In this document: positions 55,136 through 64,000 of the stretch, one piece after another | Layout: every line of letters begins with the position of its first letter | Position numbering within the stretch: the first letter of the stretch is position 1 | NCBI GenBank assembly: GCA_009763385.1 | Contig: CM019826.1 | Span: forward strand, 83,709,942 to 83,773,941 | From: Coix lacryma-jobi var. lacryma-jobi | Lineage: Eukaryota > Streptophyta > Magnoliopsida > Poales > Poaceae | Direction: 5' to 3' | Length of the DNA stretch: 64,000 nucleotides | Translations under genes and position numbers: made by a program | The notes under the pieces: generated by a model | What the model saw: the letters and a program-made list of their open reading frames with translations, nothing else | Database searches by the model: none | What the model was told of the DNA's origin: nothing

Positions 55136-56723
55136 ATACCCCTTCGATCTCCCTTCTAATCTGGAGCGTTGGTTTTGGATCAGATGGCTAGGAAGGAAGG
55201 GGAAGAACACGCGCGGCCGCCGGCGGCGTTTGAGACGGCGGCGCCATGGCCCTCACGGTGGCGCCATGACTGCCCTGATCGGACAACGGCCTAGAGGCCG
55301 GTAGGGGTAGCGACTGCGAGGAGGGGTGCAGAGAAGAGAGGGGGCCTACGGCGAACACGATGGTAGGGTTCTCAATGTGGATCGGGGCCTGGAGAGGGGG
55401 TATCGACGGTGGAGGCGGTCGGTGGTGCTCTGCACGCGAGTGTGCCATGATCGGGTGCGGCGGAGTTTCGCGGGCGTTGCTCGGAACCGTGACCAGAGAC
55501 CATTAGAGACCTCACAGGGGGTCGGGAAGGACGGGAAATCTCACCTGGGGTCGTAGGTGCGAATCTCGACGTCGAGCGGGGTCTGGCGGGGAGGAATCGA
55601 CGATGGCAGCTCGACGGCTTGCGTTAGTGCCTCGGCAAGCTCAGGAAGCAGCTGCTCGGCGCAGGACATCACGGGGAAGTACTGCAGGGCGGAGACGCCG
55701 AGCAAAGCCCCAGACCTCCTCGGAAGGGCAAGGGTGACGGGAACGGCTGACCGCGGTGCTCGGTAGCCAGCGACCACGGCGGCGTTCTGTGATGGTCACT
55801 GGAGCTAGAGGGAGAAGGCAGGGGGAGGGAGGATATGGTGGCGGCGCGGAGTTCTTATAAGACGTAGTAGAGGAGAGGTGGGGATTGGCAGAGCAGAGGG
55901 TGGCGGTTGGAACCGATCGGAGTGAAGGAGAGCACGGGGTGCAGGCGCTGTTGTCGCGGGTAGGCGGAGGGAGAGGTTGGAGATGAGCCCGACGGATGGG
56001 ACCGGCCCGTCAGTGACAAAGGGAGGCTACCAGGCGGGCCCCGCGAGCCAGCGACAGCGGCACCGCGCGATGCCGCGGGCGTGCAGGCGCTCGGGGTTGG
56101 GCTGGCGCTGGGGTTGAGCCGGCTGCGTTGCGCGCGTGCGCGGGAGGAAGGGAGGGGGTGGGCCAGCGCGCACGCAGTGGGCCGCGTGGGGAAAACGGCC
56201 GGGAGAGTGGGGAGGCGGCCTGGGAAGAGAGAGAGGAGGTGAGCAGAGCGAGCCGAAGGCGGAAGGGAAGGAGGGTGCCAGGCCGGGCAGGGGAGAAGAG
56301 ATTGGGCCGGCCGGTTAGGCGAGTTGGGCTGAGATGAGAGGAGAGGGAGTGAGGTCCTTGCCATTTCCTTTCTTTTTTTCTTTTGTAAATTCTTTTGCAA
56401 ACCTTTTGCCAATTCAAATCAAAACCTTTTTAAACCCAAAACCAGTTTGAAAACTTTTCAAAATATTTTCCCTAGGTTTTGAAAATAAAAACTTTGAGTT
56501 TGAAACTTTATAAAACTTTTATAAACCTTTTATTTATTTTCTAAATAGAATAAATCCGATTCGCCCTATACGGGTTTAACAAAATTCTTTTTCACCCAAT
56601 AAAAATATGCAACGGCATGAATGCAACAAACATCTGGTTAGAATTTTTCCTCCATCTAGGGTTTGGACCATTTCTTTGTTAAATTCTAATTTATTTAATT
56701 AATTAAACACCCAGGGTGTTACA
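55136..56723 (-). mobile_element. LTR fragment W, minus orientation
   Basis: On the minus strand it starts TGTAACACCCTGGGTGTTTA at 56723, passes from an AT-rich head into a GC-rich block, and is cut at 55136 by the end of Z. It is the first 1.6 kb of a gypsy-type LTR related to, but distinct from, A, B and Z. Its head is inserted in the gag of copia element D. Open frames in the GC-rich part on both strands look like compositional by-products. Confidence 0.7.
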
Positions 56724-57056
56724 GGTTAGCAAGTATATACTTGGGAACCCAAGACTTGGTCACAAAACTCAACTTATCTTGTGGGTTAGCATGATGCAAA
56801 TGTTGGTTCAAATGCAATTGTGAAACACTCTTGGAAGCATTCCTCAAAAAGACAACTCGAGGAGAAGAACGAGTCGTACCACGGGAAAAGAGGCAAACAT
56901 CTTCCAAGGTTTTTGTAGAAGAACCAATAGAAGCACCATGAAAAGCATGACGTGGACCAAGAGAAGAAGCACCAGAAGCATGTCCACGATCATGACCTAT
57001 CCTACTAGAAAAGGAGTCATAAAACCCATCAACAAAGAGGGCTTCTTACTAGGAAC

Positions 57057-58690
57057 TTAAGCGTTCATGCCATGAGAAGGGCCATGAACCACCAACTTCC
57101 TAGAAGAGCGAGCTTGGCGCAAACGTTTGGCACGCCGATAGCAAAAGCTTTCTTGATGCCCATCTTTCTCACAAAAAGAGCAATGGTACAAAGGCCTACT
57201 GGAAGGCACACCATTCTCCGACAAGTGAGAAGTCCCTTGGGACTTAGAACAAGAAGCATCAACTACCAACTTGGTGCCAACACTAGGAGCACACGTGCCA
57301 TGGGAAAGGCTACGCGGCTTCCTAAATGCCTTAGCTCGAATACGCCGCTCGTGCTTGACACGGCGAAAACAAAAATCGAGTGAGTGTCCATCCTTCTTGC
57401 AATAGGTGCAATGGAAAACCGGATTGGGAACACGAGTCCCAAAAATGTGAGAAGGACCCTTATCAAGAGAAGTCCCTTGGACATCACTCGAAGAAACAAC
57501 AAGGTTAGGAGTAGCTATGAAAGAGCTATCCGAAACCTTGACACTAGTGCTAACGTCAAAAGACTCACGCGCAACATAAGAACTCAACTCTGGTTGCAAA
57601 GATGCAGACTTGGAAACATCAACATCGGAGTTGGAAGAAATGCGTGACTCAACCGACTTAGCACAAAGGCTCTTGCATCTTTTGGCCAAAACCTCATTTT
57701 CAAACATGAGGCGATCACAAGTACCACAAGGAGTGTTTTTTCAAATTTCCATCTCCTCCCTAATGCACTCGGCATATGTGTTACGCAAGAGTTCATTTTC
57801 TTTTTCAAGGTTGGCACTCATATCATTGTGCTCAACCAACTTGGTGCTCATATCATTGCGCAAAACCTTCAAAGCCAAAACTTCTTTTTCCAAATCAATG
57901 CATGATGTGCAAATGAAATCGGTGGAAGAAACATCACCATTCAGATCAAGCAAAGAATCATGAGTAGCACAAGAAGTATGACAATCATCTTTATTCAAAG
58001 AGCACAAGCTACAAGGCCTAGCATTTATCTAATAATTTCAGCCCTAGCATGCTCAAGTTCATCTACACATGTGGTGTGAGTCAATTTTAATTTATTAATT
58101 TCAGCATGCAAAGACTCACATGAAACACATGGTAAAGAAGCTTTTGACCTAAGCAAGGTTATTTCAGATTTAGCATAAACAAGGTCCTTGCGCAAGTCAA
58201 AGCAAACAAGACATGGTATGGAAGCATTTGATTTCAACATTTCATTCTCAGATTTTAGCTAGCAAGGGAAAAGCATAGCTCATCATTCTTCCTAACCATG
58301 TCACTACAAGAGGTGCAAGGTAAAGATGCACTAGACTTCTAATGAAAAAGACCACATTTTAACCTAGTGATGGAGCATTCCATTTCTTGATCTTTGTATG
58401 CAAGGTATCACAAAGATCATCATATCTCAGGTTTCATCACAACAAGCTTCAAATTGTTGGGATAAAATCCCAAGACAAGCAGCAAGAATACCTTTCTTGG
58501 CTTTGCCAAGTTCGCGTATGCGATCCTCCGTCGAATGCTCATAATCTCCTAGGAAGCCCAGCAAAGCATCCACCTCGCGTTCCGCCTCAAGAGCCGTACT
58601 CCTCCTTCTTGCCAAAGTGTCGTCCTCCATCGCATGTCCAAGACTCAAACCTAAGGACAAGGACACACTGGAAGAAGAACTTGGTGCCAT
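57057..58690 (-). pseudogene. gag of copia element D, several frameshifts
   Basis: On the minus strand the start is taken at ATG 58690 (MAPSSSSSVSLSLGLSLG), then MEDDTLARRRSTALEAEREV and LSQQFEACCDET, where a stop falls at 58427. The middle has CLVCFDLRKDLVYAKSEI, PCVSCESLHAEINKLKLTHT and CTSCIDLEKEVLALK, that is, CxxC pairs spaced within a coiled coil. The end has two knuckles, YCKKDGHSLDFCFRR and FCEKDGHQESFCYRR (C-x2-C-x4-H-x4-C with the preceding Cys), separated by 80 or so residues and each followed by an Arg/Lys-rich stretch. Frameshifts occur near 58250-58430, 58010 and 57730. It forms the particle of the element. Confidence 0.8.
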
Positions 58691-58822
58691 TTCCAAAAGC
58701 ACCGTTAGTGTTAGCCAACAAAAAAAGCTCAACACCTCGACAAGTAAAGTCGGAAACAAAACCGCTCTCAAAAGGTCGCCTTCGCGAATCCGGAACGGTT
58801 AAGGTAGAGAGATCCTTAACTA

Positions 58823-58835
58823 GCTCCGATACCGA
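58823..58835 (-). promoter_or_regulatory. Primer binding site of element D
   Basis: Minus strand TCGGTATCGGAGC follows the LTR end (...TTCGGTCCTTCA, then AT). It resembles TGGTATCAGAGC of initiator-Met primer sites with two changes. Confidence 0.65.
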
Positions 58836-59256
58836 TTGAAGGACCGAAAATGCTAAAGCAAAGCGATGAGAGGGGGGGGGGGTGAATGGTAGCCTAAAAA
58901 TTCTTCTCAGAAATTCCGGCATCTGTCCCAACAAAATCAACCCCAAGAGCAAAGCCGACACACGTGATGTCCATGACCCAAGAGAATGAGTGGATGTTCC
59001 CTAGGAACACAGCGGGACACCACAAAAGCTCCTTCTTCCAAATCCACGCAAGTCAACTAGTGACAGGATGGAGTTTGGGTAACCTCAACCTCCCCCGAGC
59101 AACGCGAGGGGGATTCAGGCTTTTTTCGCAAAGCAGGAAGCCCGGTTTCTGTAGAGGACAGAGTCGGGAATCCAACACAAAAATCGGATCTCAAATCGGA
59201 GCTCGAACGTAAAAGATACGGACGAAAACGTGCGATCACTGCACTGACCGGACTCT

Positions 59257-59620
59257 GAGGTGCGTCCGGTCAGGATCGATCGGACGCGTCCGGTCAATAG
59301 AAACTAATTTCGGGAGCTCTCTGTGTTGGACTGGACTCTGCGTGGAGCTGCGTCCGGTCACACCTCAAGCGTCCGGTCATGAGAAAACAGGCACAATGAA
59401 TAGTGTGCTCGATGCGTCCGGTCACAGAGTCACAGAGCGTCCGGTCAGTTCGCAGAGCCTATTTCGCTCAGCCTTTCAACGATCGGACGCACGGGATAGC
59501 GTCCGGTTGATACGAGGCGTGCGTCCGATCACTCCGCGCGAGCTGGTCTGCGCTACTGATCAAAGACCGAACTCCATTAGGGTGCATCCGGTCGCTAAGA
59601 AGAAGCGTCCGGTCACCCCG
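59257..59620. repeat. Dispersed 11-bp motif GCGTCCGGTCA in LTR D
   Basis: About ten exact or near copies of GCGTCCGGTCA occur in 360 bp, separated by unrelated sequence of irregular length (for example near 59264, 59289, 59350, 59368, 59416, 59438, 59501, 59605). One neighbouring pair is in inverted form (GATCGGACGCGTCCGGTC). Regular spacing is absent, which argues against a simple minisatellite and for repeated binding sites or a coding-like idiom. Confidence 0.75.
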
Positions 59621-60470
59621 ACCAGCCCACTGTTCGTCCACCGAATCAACCCGATCTCCCTCAAATCAAAAGCACTAAGGCTCAAATTTCATGTGAGGGG
59701 TCACAAGGATGTTAGTGAGCTACTCCTAAGAGATCATGGCTCGAACCTAACTCCAAATTGGTGAATCGAAGAAAACGGTGAGGAACGGGCAAGAACTCGA
59801 TCCCAAAACTAAATCCGCCCGATCTGTGAGTTTGTGAGGTATTACAGAAATTCTTTCGGTAGAAAGAAGACTCTCACGAAGCTACACAAGATGGTTCAAT
59901 TGGATTTGCGAATCTTCCCTCGAAACAAGAATTCTCGTGAAGAACGAAAGAGGGGAAAACGTGCAAATGCGAAGAACACAATCGTAAGACAAATTAAAGC
60001 ACGAATTTGATCCTTGGATTCAGCGGAATGGATGATGGATTAAGCTCTCGGTGTTGGGCTACAAGCCAATCCTAGCAACACAAAGCTTGGATGGCAAAAA
60101 GCTCAAGAACAAGAGCCAACTCTCCCTAACCCTAGCCTTCTCTCACAGGAACAAAATGAGAGTGACACCTCCAAGATTTTCAGGGATGCGGCTGCCCTAG
60201 CAGCCCCCTCATATATATAGGCGCACGTCCGAAGACCAAAACGCCCTTACATTAAGCACTCAACCCAAATACCCCCAGGGGTAAAACTGTCCAACCCTAG
60301 CAGTTTCATCCGACGGCCACGCCCGCACATCCGGTAGCTTCGCCTCGACGCGACCTCCCTGATGCCGCCACATGCCGTCATGTCGACCACCGGGCCTTCC
60401 TCGTGGTTAGCTACGCCGCCGCGCCAGCCTCTCCACGCCGCCACGCGTCGACCGTCCTTTTGGACCAACC

Positions 60471-60715
60471 CCTGGTTTTGAGGCCCAAACCGGTAAACCA
60501 GCCAGCCAGGTTTTGAGGCCAAACATGGAAACCATCCACCCGAGTCTTGAGGCCCAAACTCGGAAACCCGCGCGCCCAGGTTTTGAGGCCCAAACCTGGA
60601 AACCGTCCTCGCCGAGGTTTGAGGCCCAAACTCGGAAACCGGCCACCCCAGGTTTTGAGGCCCAAACCTGGAAACCGTCGATGGTAGCTTTTTGAGGCTC
60701 AGCTACCGAACCCGC
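60471..60715. repeat. Array of seven hairpin units with changing stems
   Basis: Seven units of about 32-37 bp share a loop TTTTGAGGCCC or TTGAGGCTC between complementary arms. The arms vary: CCAGGTTT/AAACCTGG (three units, one with a mismatch), CCCGAG/CTCGG (two), CTGGTTT/AAACCGG (one) and GGTAGCT/AGCTACC (one, at about 60684-60708). Each unit is followed by AAACC or ACCG and a short spacer. Pairing is kept while the arm sequence changes. Confidence 0.8.
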
Positions 60716-61325
60716 ACCGTAGACAGGATGTGGTTCACACACCCCGACCACCGGCACTGATGCCGATGCATGTCCAGCCTCCATGCCGGGCACAAGACCT
60801 TCGCCTTCCTTCTTGACTTGGCCAACGGCACTTGCGCCGCACGCAAGCCCGTGTCCGACCTCCGCCAAGTGCCACGACGCCATCGTCTTCGTCTCGACTC
60901 GGCCGATGCACCGCACATCCCATGTGCTCTCGCTCGCCGATGCCACGTGCCAGCTACCACAGCTGGTCCTCTGGCCCTCTGGTCCATCAGTCCAGCCTCA
61001 CGTCCACCCTTCACCGCTCTGGGTACATCGGCATGGCACGTTCGTCGCACGGCACGCCCATCCTTCACCGCTCCGGTCCGTCGGCACGACACGTCTCTAC
61101 TTGACCTTCACCTCGCCATAGACCACTGTATCCGAGATCCACACCTGCACATCAACACAACCAAGAGACACATGTCACACACGCACACCAACATAGAAAC
61201 ACCACAACTCAACGCCACGGTTAGTCATAAGCATTAAGCACATAGCGAGATAATGACTCAACCGGGTAAAAGCCTCAAACCTTCCTCACAAAGTCAATCA
61301 TTCATCATATATATTCTCACCTTCA

Positions 61326-62623
61326 ATCCAAGAGAAGGAGTTCGAGCCAGTACCCACAAAACAGGTCCTATCTCTAGCACTCGACTGGACACGAGTTTTC
61401 ATTGATTACTTCAAAGAACATAAACTGCCAAGCGACAAAACTACAGCAGAGCAAGTCACCAGGCGCAACAAAAAAACTATGTTCTAGTCGGGGATAAGTT
61501 GTATCAACGCAGAGCTTCATCAGGGGTCCTCCTCAAGTGTATTACACCAGAAGAAGGCAGGGAAATCTTGAATGAAGTCCACTCTGGGTCCTGCGGTAAT
61601 CACGCAGCTTCAAGGACACTAGTTGGAAAAATCTTCAGTTCAGGATACTACTAGCCCTCAGCTTTAAAGACGCGGAAGACTTAGTCCACCGCTGTCAATC
61701 ATGCTAGTTCTTTGGCAAGCAGCAGCATGTACCCGCACATGAACTGATATGCATCCCTCCGTCATGGCCCTTCTCATGCTGAGGACTCGATATGGTGGGT
61801 CCTCTCAAGCGCGCCCCAGGTGGATTCGAGTACATCTACGTTGCAATCGACAAATTCACAAAATGGATCGAGTACATGCCCTTGGTCAAATTCAATGCTT
61901 CCAAGTCAGTCCACTTCATGCAGAGCATCTTTCACCGCTTGGAATGCCGCATAGAATCATCACTGATCTTGGGTCCCCCTTTACAGCTATCGAATTCAAG
62001 TCATGGGCCAGCGACTGTGGAATCAAGATAGACTTTGCATCAGTGGCTCACCCTCAGTCCAATGGCCAAGTTGAAAGAGCAAACGCCCTGATTCTCACCG
62101 GATTAAAACCAAGGCTATTTGACCTCCTAAAAGATCACGGCGGAATGTGGGTTGAAGAATAGCCTAAGGTAGTCTGGGGGCTACGAACACAACGAAGTCG
62201 GGCAACAGGCCAAACACCTTTCTTTCTGGTATATGGCACTGAAGCAATCTTACCGGCTGACTAATCTGGAACTCCCCACGAACGGAGCAGTACAGCGAGG
62301 GCGAAGCTGATGATACCAGGCGATTAGAAGTCGACAGCCTTGAAGAAGCCCGACTAACCGCACTTTTTCAGTCAGCAAGATACCTTCAAGGGATGAGGCG
62401 CTATTATGATAAGAACGTCCATCACCGCACCTTCCAAGTAGGCGACATGGTGTTGAAGAAAATTCAAAACACCGTTGGACATCACAAGCTCTTGAGTCCA
62501 TGGGAAGGTCCTTATATTGTATCTAAAGTAACAAGACCTGGGTCATTTGAGCTAGTCACTGAAGATGGATCTCCACTGCCAAATTCATGGAATATAGAGC
62601 ACTTGAAGAAATTCCATACTTAA
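61326..62623 (+). pseudogene. Integrase of Tat-like element E
   Basis: The fragment starts mid-linker (EFEPVPTKQVLSLALDWTR), then LYQRRASSGVLLKCI and HSGSCGNHAASRTLVGKIF (zinc module). The core shows DMVGPLKRAPGGFEYIYVAI, DKFTKWIEYMP, PHRIITDLGSPFTAIEF (relatives TDNGSQF, so Asn-Gly is changed) and HPQSNGQVERANALIL with the catalytic Glu present. The C-terminal part has TPFFLVYGTEAILPAD, MRRYYDKNVHHRTFQVGDMV, SPWEGPYIVSKVTRPG and WNIEHLKKFHT, stop at 62623. Four or more stops and frameshifts are present. The sequence is a different Tat family from element C. The upstream part is missing because D is inserted at 61325/61326. Confidence 0.9.
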
Positions 62624-63492
62624 GGACTACGCTACAATTCTGATTCAGGGCAATTGTATTTATTAGTGGGATATTAATAAAGTTTGAAGTTAATACGACA
62701 TAAGAACTTTTATCCATGCTTTTTTTCTACACCTCATCACGACTATTCAGTCGCATAACAGTCTCTGCAATAGCAGGGCTTACCTCCGACTAATATATAA
62801 TATTACTCGGATAGATTGGTTCAGCGGAAACCATACTTGAGTTACGAGCTTCGAGCTCAATACAACTCACAAGGTAGTACGGCTTAACACCCGGCTATCA
62901 GCCTATAGAGAATATGAAATCCACTATAGTGGACAACAGTTCCTATAAGGCATAACAAGGTGGATTTGTACTCACCCTATTACACATTTCTTGGACAGAG
63001 GTCCACCCACCTTCGCACTCAAGCTGCGATCGTCAAGAGGATATGATTCACCTAGAAGGAACCAATGCTACGGTCCTTCATGAGGTGCTTGATCATTGTT
63101 ATCCCTGAACAAGGGTACTAAGAGTAGTACTCGGGCAAGACTAAGTTCTCTACACCATGGTTAGAGAAACGAAGTCACACGACCCAAACTAAAGTGCTAG
63201 CGAGCACTCGGATAGACTCGTCTAATTAGACGCCTGGTCATACATCCACAACAAATAAACTCAACCCATTGCCAAAGAATTTGCCGCAATATGGAGTTGG
63301 ACATATATGCAATTCACAAGATTCAAAAGTAACCAATATTTTTGATATCTTATAATAATTATTTTCAGGAGATACAAGCTGCAGAGACTGAGGAGTCTAG
63401 ACTACTCTACAAGATCTAATATCTGTGAGTACTCCTCCGCGGCGGCCTTCACCTCCTCTTGCATTACTGCAAGGTCCTCGTTGTCTTTGCCC
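62624..63492. other. No gene seen; 3' region between the convergent genes of element E
   Basis: The stretch after the integrase stop has AATAAAGTTTG (62675) as a possible polyadenylation signal and no supported frame. It corresponds in position to 26677-27677 of element C. Confidence 0.5.
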
Positions 63493-64000
63493 TCAGGAAG
63501 AGTCATCAAAGCAGACAAGTCGAAGGACGGCAGATGAAGCCGCAGCATCATCCATTAGGCCTTGCACTACGGAAATCGACATATCTTTGATATATTGCGC
63601 CAGTCGTCCAGGTGCAGCCTTGGCCCGCTCAATCAAAGTCTCCTCGACTCCTGCTGGCGCCGGAATCATGTTGAGCAAGGGCTCGACAGAATGCTCCAAG
63701 GCCTTCAAGGATTCCGCCAACTCCTTCGTAGACTTCAAAGCCTGCAGAAGGTCCCGGTCAGCACCCTCACGCATCAATTTGGCTTCTTGAAGAGTACTCT
63801 GCGCGTTAGCAAATACCTCTTCAAGCTCCGCCTGCTTCCGATTGAAGGCGTTCTGCCACCCAGAAGCCAACTTATTTGCATCTGCATACAAAACAGTCAG
63901 TTATCATGTCATCCGACTAATATTATGGAGCAGAACGACACAGAAACTCCAAGTATACCTTCAAGCTGCTTTTAGAACTCTTCTTGAGCTCCTTCAACTT
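63493..64000 (-). pseudogene. Antisense accessory gene of element E, C-terminal coiled coil with an intron
   Basis: On the minus strand exon sequence from 63881 to 63493 reads ANKLASGWQNAFNRKQAELE, then LREGADRDLLQALKSTKELA-like coiled coil, PLLNMIPAPAGVEETLIER, APGRLAQYIKDMSISVVQGL and a C-terminus ending LVCFDDSS. Upstream lies an intron 63958-63882 (TTGAAG|GTATAC to TTGTATGCAG) and a further Lys/Glu-rich exon reaching the window edge, with one stop in the joined frame. Position, strand, coiled coil and a short intron just before the C-terminal part correspond to the antisense gene of element C. Function is unknown. Confidence 0.65.

Larger units (their letters stand above)
56724..61325 (-). 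mobile_element. SIRE/Maximus-like Ty1/copia element D, 5' LTR and gag
   Basis: On the minus strand an LTR (61325-58837) is followed by a tRNA-iMet-type primer site and a gag with CCHC knuckles and CxxC-punctuated coiled-coil repeats, which is the style of SIRE/Maximus gag. It is cut at 56724 by LTR W. Pol and the other LTR are absent. The LTR interrupts the integrase region of Tat-like element E, whose frame resumes at 61326. The lineage label is from recognition and not from a search. Confidence 0.75.
58837..61325 (-). repeat. 5' LTR of copia element D
   Basis: The plus-strand left end is TGAAGGACCGAAAATGC and the right end CTCACCTTCA, giving inverted TGAAGG/CCTTCA ends over 2.49 kb. It contains a poly-G stretch near 58875, a series of GCGTCCGGTCA motifs (59257-59620), ATATATATAG near 60210 (a TATA-like sequence read on the minus strand) and a hairpin array at 60471-60715. 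The right neighbour at 61326 is element E pol. Confidence 0.65.

Noticed and set aside
55188..56412. Frames on both strands in LTR fragment W
   Set aside because: GC-rich LTR sequence with overlapping frames on both strands, low-complexity residues and no motif shared with other LTRs.
60471..60715. CRISPR-like repeat array
   Set aside because: Units are inside a copia LTR in a plant genome, have no uniform spacers and are explained as hairpin tandem repeats.

Overview
This is a transposon-only stretch of a plant nuclear genome, almost certainly a grass. The evidence is three typical plant retrotransposon lineages (Tekay-like chromovirus Ty3/gypsy, Tat-like Ty3/gypsy with a second RNase H and an antisense accessory gene, and SIRE/Maximus-like Ty1/copia), a CACTA DNA transposon with TNP2, DUF4218 and DUF4216-type domains, and very GC-rich LTR interiors. 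I see no host single-copy gene, rRNA, tRNA gene or CRISPR. Lineage and grass assignments rest on recognised protein motifs, not on a search.

Layout. 1-14253: 3' part of a CACTA element with a decayed transposase (5741-9094), two gene fragments that look captured (PB1-like, minus strand, 608-1424; a three-exon gene of unknown function, 3449-4619) and tandem repeats. A minus-strand solo LTR (B, 9501-13437) sits in it. The CACTA terminus (...TTGTAGTG, 14253) abuts the interior of the 5' LTR of a Tat-like element (C, 14254-34379), which carries gag, protease, RT, two RNase H domains, integrase and an antisense accessory gene. C is itself interrupted by a minus-strand solo LTR (A, 15931-20292) with a perfect target duplication (GACAT). 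At 34380 an LTR fragment (X) lies in C's 3' LTR. 34816-50235 is a complete young Tekay-like chromovirus (Y) with 4.4-kb LTRs. To its right is a nest: Y abuts the pol gene of a related element (Z, 50236-55135), Z lies in a minus-strand LTR (W, 55136-56723), W lies in the gag of a SIRE-like copia element (D, 56724-61325, minus strand), and D lies in the integrase region of another Tat-like element (E, 61326-64000).

Two observations stand out. (1) Between its leader and gag, Y encodes an extra protein whose N-terminus copies the histone H3 tail (ARTK.TARK.TGG...PR..LATK, including the K4, K9 and K23 equivalents), followed by a possible RNA-binding-like domain and a coiled coil. The same element's integrase ends in a chromodomain, the module that in other proteins reads methylated H3 tails. 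(2) The long LTRs of three diverged families (Y, Z, A) share two short exon-like blocks about 1.05-1.13 kb apart. Joined across a GC-AG intron in the same phase, they would encode an acidic microprotein ending in an invariant C-x2-H-x15-C-x2-C motif. I know of no description of either.

All pol and gag genes carry single-base frameshifts or stops. The two LTRs of Y differ mainly by one-base indels in homopolymers, so part of this apparent decay may be sequencing error. The left and right flanks of Y belong to different nests, which points to recombination between element copies or an assembly join.
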